Shown piece by piece: positions 57,258-64,000 of a DNA stretch of 64,000 bases. The stretch's first letter is position 1; the number at the start of each line of letters is the position of its first letter. The notes beneath the pieces are model-generated. The model was not told where the DNA came from and made no database searches. It saw only the letters and a program-made list of their open reading frames with translations. The stretch covers positions 8,328,095-8,392,094 of the forward strand of contig JAJEKV010000063.1 of the NCBI GenBank assembly GCA_021234155.1, read 5' to 3'. Both the position numbers and the translations under genes were made by a program. The DNA is from Isoetes taiwanensis (Eukaryota > Streptophyta > Lycopodiopsida > Isoetales > Isoetaceae).

Positions 57258-58260
57258 TTGGAACATGAAGAGATTGCACAACTACATCCCATTCTGGTAA
57301 TAGATGCTCAGCAAGAAGCATCATTACAAGAATTCTTTGAAGAATGGAAAGATGTATTTGCATGGGATTACACAGAGTTGGTAGGTGTAAAGACTGAGAT
57401 ATGTGAATTTGAAATAAAGATGAAAGAAGGAACCAAACCTGTCATGCAAAAACTGAGAAAGATAAATAGATCTTTGCTAACTTTGATCAGAGAGGAATTA
57501 TTAAAGATGAAAGAAGCTGAAGTTATCACTGAGATAACCAACCCCTCGAAAGTGGTCATCATGCATAGTACCGTTGAAAAAAAAAGAACAAAACTATACG
57601 CATATGCATAGATTATAGAGACCTTAATAAGGCTACTATAAAAAGACCTGTTATCCACTTCCCTTTCTAGAAGAGGTGCTTCATGCAACCGCTTTGGTAA
57701 AGAGATTTATTCATTTCTAGATGGACTTTTCGTGGTTTTAATCAGATTAAAATCAAGGAAGCAGACCAAGCTAAGACCTCCTTCATAACCCCTTGGGGAA
57801 CCTTTGCCATGCAAAAAATGCCCTTTGGATTGATGAATGCATCTGCTACATTCCAAAGGGCTATGGATAAAATCTTTCAAAGCATGCCTCTTGATAAATT
57901 TAGGGTGTTTCTTGATGACCTTTGCCTAGGAACACTGATAGAGCAACACATGAAACTTCCGACTATGATTATGAGTCCGCGGCAGGGGAAAGTGGTGTAT
58001 GATTAAATCCAAAGAAGTGTATCTTTCTATGTTCAAAAGGTGAACTGTTAGGACATGAAGTATCTGCTCAAGGAATCAAAGTCTCAGAGGGTAAGATGGA
58101 AGCACTCAAGAGAGTAGTGCCACCTAAAACTCTGAGGCAAGTAAAGAGCTTTATGGGACTTACTAGTTTTTTAAGAATCTATGTACCTAATTTCTCACAT
58201 ATTATGGGTCCTATAGCAAATCTGACAAGAGTAGGCAAGTACAAACAAACATGAGAGCAA
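57258..58260 (+). pseudogene. reverse transcriptase of right-hand gypsy element
   Basis: The N-terminal part (EEWKDVFAWDYTELVGV, KPVMQKLRKINR) is open from 57258 to 57611. CIDYRDLNKATIKRP follows across a frameshift, then QMPFGLMNASATFQRAMDKI and FRVFLDDL, where Asp-Asp is at 57914-57919 (F-L-D-D in place of Y-x-D-D). The thumb side reads GIKVSEGKMEALK and RQVKSFMGLTSFLR. Stops and frame changes break it at about 57612, 57670 and 58006. Confidence 0.88.
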
Positions 58261-58299
58261 ACATATGGAAGTAAATTGGACACCCCAGTGCCAGTCGCT

Positions 58300-58850
58300 T
58301 TTGAGTTACTCATCACTCGAATTTCTCAATCAAAGCTTTAAAACCACCTGATCATAGTCTTCCTTTTAAAGCTTATATAAGTATCACTAACAAGGCTGTT
58401 GGCATTTCTCTACTGCTAGATCATGGCATAATAGCCTTTACAAGCAAGATATGGTCAGACACAGAAATGAGATATGCTAGATTGGAAAAAAGTGCTGCAG
58501 GAATAATGTGGTTCCTACAAAGACTTGGACATATTGTCCAACACAATGAGGTAAAGGTGCTCATGCACCAAAATCCCCTTCCATTATTATTTCAGAAAAG
58601 TCAAAGCAAAGCCAAATTATGCGGTGGGCCCGCAAAATTCAAGATTATAATCTTAGTGTCAAAACAACAAAACCATTAAGAGCCCTAGTGATTATCTTAC
58701 GTAGAGAGCTTTTTGAATTTGAGGATTTTGAAGGATTGCAGGACATGGAAACACCTCGAGACCGGAGACTCCACCAACCTTGTTTTGTCTAGCAAGATGA
58801 ATGAGGATTGGCAATTTGACCTTATTGAATTTCTGAATGGAGAGAGCTGC
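58300..58850 (+). pseudogene. gypsy-type RNase H remnant after RT
   Basis: It follows RT in the usual place: FKAYISITNKAVGISLLLDH (where families have an Asp-Ala-S start), then FTSKIWSDTEMRYARLEKSA and QHNEVKVLMHQNPLPLLF (TDH replaced by MHQ). Key acids are lost, so this domain looks inactive, in contrast to the upstream RNase H. Confidence 0.75.
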
Positions 58851-58857
58851 CTAAAAC

Positions 58858-60083
58858 ATGGATACTAAGCAAACCGTAAGATTTAGAACTAAAGCTAAAA
58901 CATTCAAGATGGTAGGAAATGTGTTGTGCAAGATTGATTATAATGGAGTGCTGTTGAGATGTGTCAACAGATCTGAAGCTGAGCTGATTGTGGAAGCATG
59001 TCATGAAGGCATTTGTGATAGGCATTTTGCAGCTGAAACCACTGCAAAGAAGATCATCAGGTCAGGCTACTTCTGGCCAAGTTTGTTCAAAGATTGTTAT
59101 GAGACAATCAAAAGATGCCATAAATGTCAAATTCATGGTAGAAGAATCCTTCAACCTGCTGCTCTTACTGGTATTGTATCTCCTGGTCCTTTTCAAATTT
59201 GGGGATTGGATTTTATAGGGCCTATATTTCCTGAATCTCAAGGTAGGCATGAATACATCCTAGTTGCTACAGATTATTTTACTAAATGGGTGGAAGCAAC
59301 TCCACTGAGACAGGCAAATGCTCTGACAACTGCAAGATTTTTACATGAGCACATATGCACCAGGTTTGGCATTCCTTTCAAAATTGTATCTGATAGGGGA
59401 ACACAGTTCATAAATGATGTCATTAGTAATTTACTGAAAGCATTAAAGGTCAAACATGTGAAAAGTTCTGCCTATTATCCTCAAGGCAATGGGCAAGCTG
59501 AATCAACAAACAAAGTGTTGAAGAGCATCCTAAAAAGAACAGTTGAAGTTCATAAAAAAGATTGGCATGTTAAACTGCATGATGCATTGTGGGCATATAG
59601 GACCACTGTAAAAAATGCTACTAACCATGCACCTTTAGCCTTGTCTATGGTATTGAAGCCGTGGTCCCAGTTGAACTGGAATTGCCATCACTTTCAGGTT
59701 GGCAATGAAGATCCGTGATGCAAAGAGAGGATGCTTACAAAGACAGTATGAGAAGTTGCCGATGCTTGAAGAAGAGAGGCCGGAAGTCGAGAATGTGAAC
59801 CCCGAGGAAAAAAGCTAAGGATGTAGCAGCTTTCAAAGCTGCACACACAAGTTACAAGGGAATTTCAAAGTAAATGAATTGGTGCTCAAGTGGAATAAAG
59901 CAAAGGAAGATTCAAAGTAAATTTGATGGCCTATGGGAAGGCCCTTTCAAGATCCATGCAATTGCAGTGCACGAAGTTCTTATCTTTTGCAAGAAATTGG
60001 TACAGGGGAGATTGCTAGCTAATCCTATAAACACATTGCACTTGAAAAGGTGCGGGAACAAAGATGTCCACGATCTTATTTGA
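58858..60083 (+). CDS. integrase of right-hand gypsy element
   Basis: The open frame 58858-59718 holds an HHCC zinc domain (ACHEGICDRHF and KRCHKCQIHG) and the core, with Asp at 59209 (GLDFIGP), Asp at 59392 (SDRGTQF) and Glu at 59500 (GQAESTNK). The last two give D-x35-E spacing. The core is intact. After 59718 the frame shifts, and the C-terminal part (LVLKWNKAKE, KFDGLWEGPFKI, LHLKR) continues to 60083. No chromodomain. The true upstream boundary within the polyprotein is not known. Confidence 0.9.
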
Positions 60084-60821
60084 ATAAACATGTTGTAGTG
60101 CTTTTAGTTAGGAACTATATGATAATTCTCAGCAATAGTTGTCAGAGTCTTTGTTAGTATTTCAAGTTTAAAATGATAAAAGACATAAAAAGGAGAAAAG
60201 AAAGAAAATCAAACAAAACATAGAGTTCTAAGTAAAGTAGGTTTTGTTATTTAACAGTTTGCACTTTCAGAGAGAAGATGGTTGTTGTTTAAGGCCGATT
60301 TCAAACAAATGTTTGCCGGTGAAAGCAAGAATTCATCTTGTTGATGCTAACATTTTGCACCACTTGCCAGATCCATCAGACTGATCAAACTCATCAGGAT
60401 GTAACTTAGCCTGCATATACATGAGACTTGTATTCTTTTCAAATGCAGATTCCTATCAAGCAGCTATGCATCCATGGAGAAAAGCTGTTGCAGAAGATAC
60501 TAACAGTTTTTTAAGTGTCATTCCAGGCTCATTTGTTTTCCTTCCATGTCCATCTGATCACTATAGCCTGGAACATATGACCATTGCTTCCAAATCTTCT
60601 CAAGCTGCTACCAAAAGTTGCCTCCCATAGTCACTCACGTAAAGGCAACTCAGAGAGACAAGTTCAAACAAAACAAGAAGAACACTGCTGCTGATCATGT
60701 CAATTATTCCAACAGTTTACAAGACCACTGTCGATCAGATATTCATATCCATAGTCAAATTTTCTAACTGAATGTCACAGGCTGAGGGGACCAGCCACAT
60801 CCTCTCCTTTGTTTAGCATCA
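60084..60821 (+). other. gypsy 3' untranslated region
   Basis: 738 bases between integrase and the 3' LTR without a supported gene. GGCTGAGGGGACC near 60780 is the only purine-rich candidate tract, but it is not adjacent to the LTR. Confidence 0.55.
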
Positions 60822-63240
60822 TGTTGCCTGGCTATAGCAGGCAACATGTACAAGGATCCTGAGCAATATCACAGGCAAACAACTTGAAGACCAAGAGTCT
60901 TGAGACCAAAAGACTTGAAGACTAGGATGCTGATGAAGAACCCAAAGGATGACTTTAAGTCAAGACACAAGTTCACAACTCAAACTCCAAGGATTGAATG
61001 CATTTTCTAGCTCAAGGCACTTATGAGGTTTGGAAGACCCCGTGAAGATGGCAAGCTATGATATGGTATTTATCCTTCTCATATTGTGAAAATTCTCTAT
61101 TTGCCTTTTGCACCATCATACCATCATCCTTATCCTATTTTTCACCCTCATTGCCTTTTCACATCCTATACCATCATGCTTTTTATGTATAACCATTTGT
61201 TTCATAGTTGACCTACCATGACCTAGGGCACATTTCCCAAGGAAGTTGTCGATCTAAAAGTTGCCTAGCATCGAACTCTATATCACCATGCTCATCTCAT
61301 GCCTTACTATTCCATTGTCACACACTTCATACCAAGTAGCTAAAAAGAAAACATATGTGCTAAGCACAAAAAATACAAAACACAAAGATGCCTAGTCACT
61401 ATCTCCAAGTGACATGGCATGATGACTAGATGTACATGTCATCACCTCCAAAGCTACTTTGGTCCACTCATCATTTGCTACCTTCATGTCTCATTCATCA
61501 TGTTGCCACCTAAGCACCAAATTTCCACATCATCACATCACTCCACATCATCAAAAGATGACTAGGCGAGTTTTAACCAAACTCAAAAAAACTGGTCAAC
61601 CAAATGATCAAATTACCTTGGGAAGTGAACCTACTAGCCTTGTTTACCCTAGTTGACCTATTTTCTATCCTTCCACTACATTTTCACCTATTGCCACCTC
61701 ATCATCCATTTGGGCAAAATACCTTGTTTGACCAACACATATCACATTGACCTTGCCCAGTCATTCATCTTTTTTCAAAATATTATTTTTCCAAAATTTG
61801 TCCTTGCCATCTTGAAGCTCCCTTGAAAGTATGCCACCTGGCACAAAAAATCTCAAAAAAAAGACCCTATATAGACCTTCAAATTTCATTTCTTGGGAAC
61901 CGTGCCCCATGCCAAAAAATGCAAAAATTTTCCTATTCTACCCCCCATCTATCTACCCTCTTATCCTCTCGGCCAAGTGGCGTCCCCCGGCATGCCAAGT
62001 CGAAACACGAAAGCCGAAGCTTGGCGTGGGAGGAGACCACGTAATCAAGAAAATAGAATGTGGATCTCTATTTATACCTAGGCCCACTTTTTGATCTCGG
62101 CCTGTGGGATATATCATGTCGAACCCTAAAATTTGAATTTGCCAAGAAACCTCCTTTCTGTTGGGACAAACGGGGTGATCATTGCATTTGTTGGCCGGTT
62201 TTGTCCTATTCCACTGAAAGAACAGCCCAATTAAACCAAGACCGTAGCATTGATTGCGAAATTGCCAAGATCCGACCAAGACGGGGATTTTAAAAAGGGG
62301 TTTGTTCCATCAATTTTTTTTCGAGGGCGATAAGCGGATTTGAAGACCAGGAACGTGGAGTCGTGACGTCTACAGAGCTTGCATAAGATCCTCCTGCTTC
62401 GGAAATCAAAATCTGAGGCATTTGTGATGAAATATCCTTGAAATTCTTGAAACTTGAAATTTATTTTGTGATTGAGTTATTCTCGGGTGATCCAGTCGGG
62501 CATTCTTGAATACCTCGTGTTGTGAATTTACTGTTTTGACTTAATGAAAATCGGAATTTGGGAAAAGATTGTGTGAGATTGTGATTAAACTCATTTTACT
62601 TTGCATTGTTATTAAGCACAAAAGAAGTTAGCAAAATACTATTGGTGTTTGAACAATTAGGAGCATCAGTAGTGAGTGTTCAGAGTAGAAAAAACGTAAA
62701 AAATATTATTGACAATCAGAGTGCAAAAACTGTTACAGACATTGTCATTGTGACTCTGGCAGTACATGTTACAGCAAGAATCTAAGCTCTGTTTGGACTA
62801 AATGAGCATATGCACGTGACCTACAGGAGCATACCTAGGTGTGGGAATTGGTTTCTGCCACAAAAGATCATTGTCTAGCATTTGGCAGAATCGAGCTCAC
62901 TGCCCAGGCCATTGACCAAAAATTGACCCAGTCAGGAATTTGATTTGTGAGAAATCTGTGAGCATTTATACTGTAGACCTTTCACAACAGTTTTCTGGAG
63001 TTGGCTAGCACACTCTGGTAAAGATTCTAAGTGCTTTTGAAGTAGATGCATGGTGTGGTGAATGTCTGAGTGCTGCTAGTTTTTTTTTGCTTTAGGGACT
63101 CTAGCTGATTTGAGATTTCCTTGCAAATTCAGAGTTTCTTTTGCAGTGCAGATTGATCACCTCAAGTGATCTGGAGGTCCTGACCATCAAAACACACTTG
63201 TAAGGCCCCAGTTGGAGACCACCCAGGATAATCTCCAACA
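60822..63240 (+). repeat. 3' LTR of right-hand gypsy element
   Basis: Pairs with 52401-54822. Differences are few and cluster as small indels, for example around 61970-62030 and 62755-62775. Confidence 0.95.
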
Positions 63241-63275
63241 CCGTGGACGTAAAAATTCTTATCTTATCTTATCTT
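63241..63275 (+). mobile_element. end of interrupted non-LTR element with (TTATC)n tail
   Basis: After the CCGTG duplication the sequence continues GACGTAAAAATTC and three TTATC units. It completes the element broken at 52400. A short simple-repeat tail is typical of some L1/RTE-like LINEs in place of poly-A. Confidence 0.6.
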
Positions 63276-64000
63276 AAAATTCTCTCACAATATTGCACGA
63301 AACAATTGATAACCTATTCATAGCTAGAAATATATCATGCATAGTCATACTTGATGAGGAATATATGAATGGCGCAAAACAATTGTGTAAGCTATTTGTA
63401 GCTAAAAATATGTCATTTATAGTAATCCTTAACAAGGAATATTTGAAGAAGCTTTTTATTATATGACATATCTTATTTATTAGGTTATCTTAAACATCTC
63501 ATGTATAGTAATACTTGACGAGGAATATCTGAACAAGCATTCTATTATATGAGATATCTTAATTTGATGTGGGACATGCACTGCATCAAATGAGCATGTT
63601 CAAATTGGTATGGAATCCAAGATAACGTAATCAAGCCTATCTCAATGACCACATACAATAGAATAGAATAGAATAGTTTTTTAAGTGTATCTCCTCTAGA
63701 ATTTGGACGATGTTGAACCCTCGCCCAAACCTCATGCATTATGAGCGTACCTAGCTTTCTAAAATAGCAAGAAAAAAATACTATAAGATGGAATGTCAGA
63801 AAAAAATATTGATATTGACAAGGACTGAAGAGGAATCCAAGGCTATCCATTGTTTATTTTCTCTGATATTGTATATTATGCTATGTATTCACCTTCTCAG
63901 ATTCATATACAACACAATTCAATCAAAATCCATGTCATTTGGTATCCCTTTGGCTTTACATATTGTTGCTAAATTTGTGCATTCTATCTAAAATCACCAT
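63276..64000. other. AT-rich spacer with diverged tandem repeats
   Basis: Three diverged units of about 80 bp (near 63325, 63400 and 63486) share ATAGTAATACTTGA-GAGGAATAT and TATATGA-ATATCTTA. An AATAG pentanucleotide run lies at 63657-63676. No gene was recognised to the window end. Confidence 0.6.

Larger units (their letters stand above)
52401..63240 (+). mobile_element. Ty3/gypsy retrotransposon with RNase H upstream of RT, 10.84 kb
   Basis: LTRs of 2422 and 2419 bp are highly similar and flanked by perfect CCGTG duplications (52396-52400 and 63241-63245). The primer site matches plant Gln tRNA. Internal order on the plus strand is Gag, protease, an RNase H domain, RT, a second degenerate RNase H, and integrase. 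Catalytic residues of protease, the first RNase H and integrase are all present, but frameshifts separate the domains. High LTR similarity suggests recent insertion. No chromodomain was seen. Closest to the Tat branch by its dual RNase H, but the domain order differs from what I know of that branch. Confidence 0.94.

Noticed and set aside
63246-63275. TTATC repeats as interstitial telomere sequence
   Set aside because: The unit is not the plant telomere TTTAGGG, and the run sits at the end of a LINE.

Overview
This window reads as a repeat-dominated intergenic or heterochromatic stretch of a large land-plant nuclear genome. A fern or other seedless plant is the best guess. That guess rests on initiator-Met and Gln tRNA primer sites, plant-type Ty1/copia, Ty3/gypsy and LINE families, short GT-AG introns, and a MACPF (perforin-like) gene that recalls the MACPF proteins known from ferns. 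The species cannot be fixed from sequence alone. No bacterial or organellar genes, rRNA genes or CRISPR arrays were seen.

Layout, left to right: (1) 1-10019, a large non-coding LTR element (LARD-like) on the plus strand. Its 5' LTR runs off the left edge and carries an internal tandem duplication; it has an initiator-Met primer site, a polypurine tract and a 1.6 kb 3' LTR. (2) 10415-14676, a minus-strand Ty1/copia element with a perfect CGAGC target duplication and a deletion that joins Gag directly to the middle of integrase. (3) 16345-17722, a MACPF-domain gene, 5' incomplete, with an in-frame stop. (4) 18.6-27.1 kb, a mosaic of non-LTR retroposon tails, short duplications and exon-like fragments of host genes: a BRO1-domain exon pair on the minus strand, ARL2/TTN5 exons on the plus strand, and an unidentified exon. 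(5) 27.1-41.1 kb, a LINE ORF1 region split by an 11.45 kb minus-strand Ty3/gypsy element (28103-39554, target duplication CTCTT). This element lacks a chromodomain, has three zinc knuckles in Gag, and has extra coding-like sequence in the env position.

(6) 41.1-47.1 kb, a minus-strand LINE fragment (RT C-terminus and zf-RVT domain) split by a 2.2 kb gag-only copia derivative (target duplication ATGGC). It is followed by a 12-bp coding minisatellite and a 970-bp direct duplication. (7) 47.1-51.95 kb, low-copy-looking sequence with several exon-like blocks bounded by good splice sites; the gene was not identified. (8) 51.97-63.28 kb, a LINE remnant with a (TTATC)n tail, split by a young-looking 10.84 kb plus-strand Ty3/gypsy element (52401-63240, target duplication CCGTG). 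This element has 2.42 kb LTRs, a Gln tRNA primer site, and an unusual order Gag-PR-RNaseH-RT-RNaseH-IN in which a complete RNase H domain precedes the reverse transcriptase. (9) 63.3-64.0 kb, AT-rich sequence with diverged tandem repeats.

There is no operon logic here. The story is nested insertion: four LTR elements with perfect 5-bp target duplications or clear LTR pairs sit in or beside older LINEs, among decayed fragments of cellular genes. The points most worth checking are the relocated RNase H domain of the right-hand gypsy element, the disrupted MACPF gene, and the unidentified exons at 48-51 kb.
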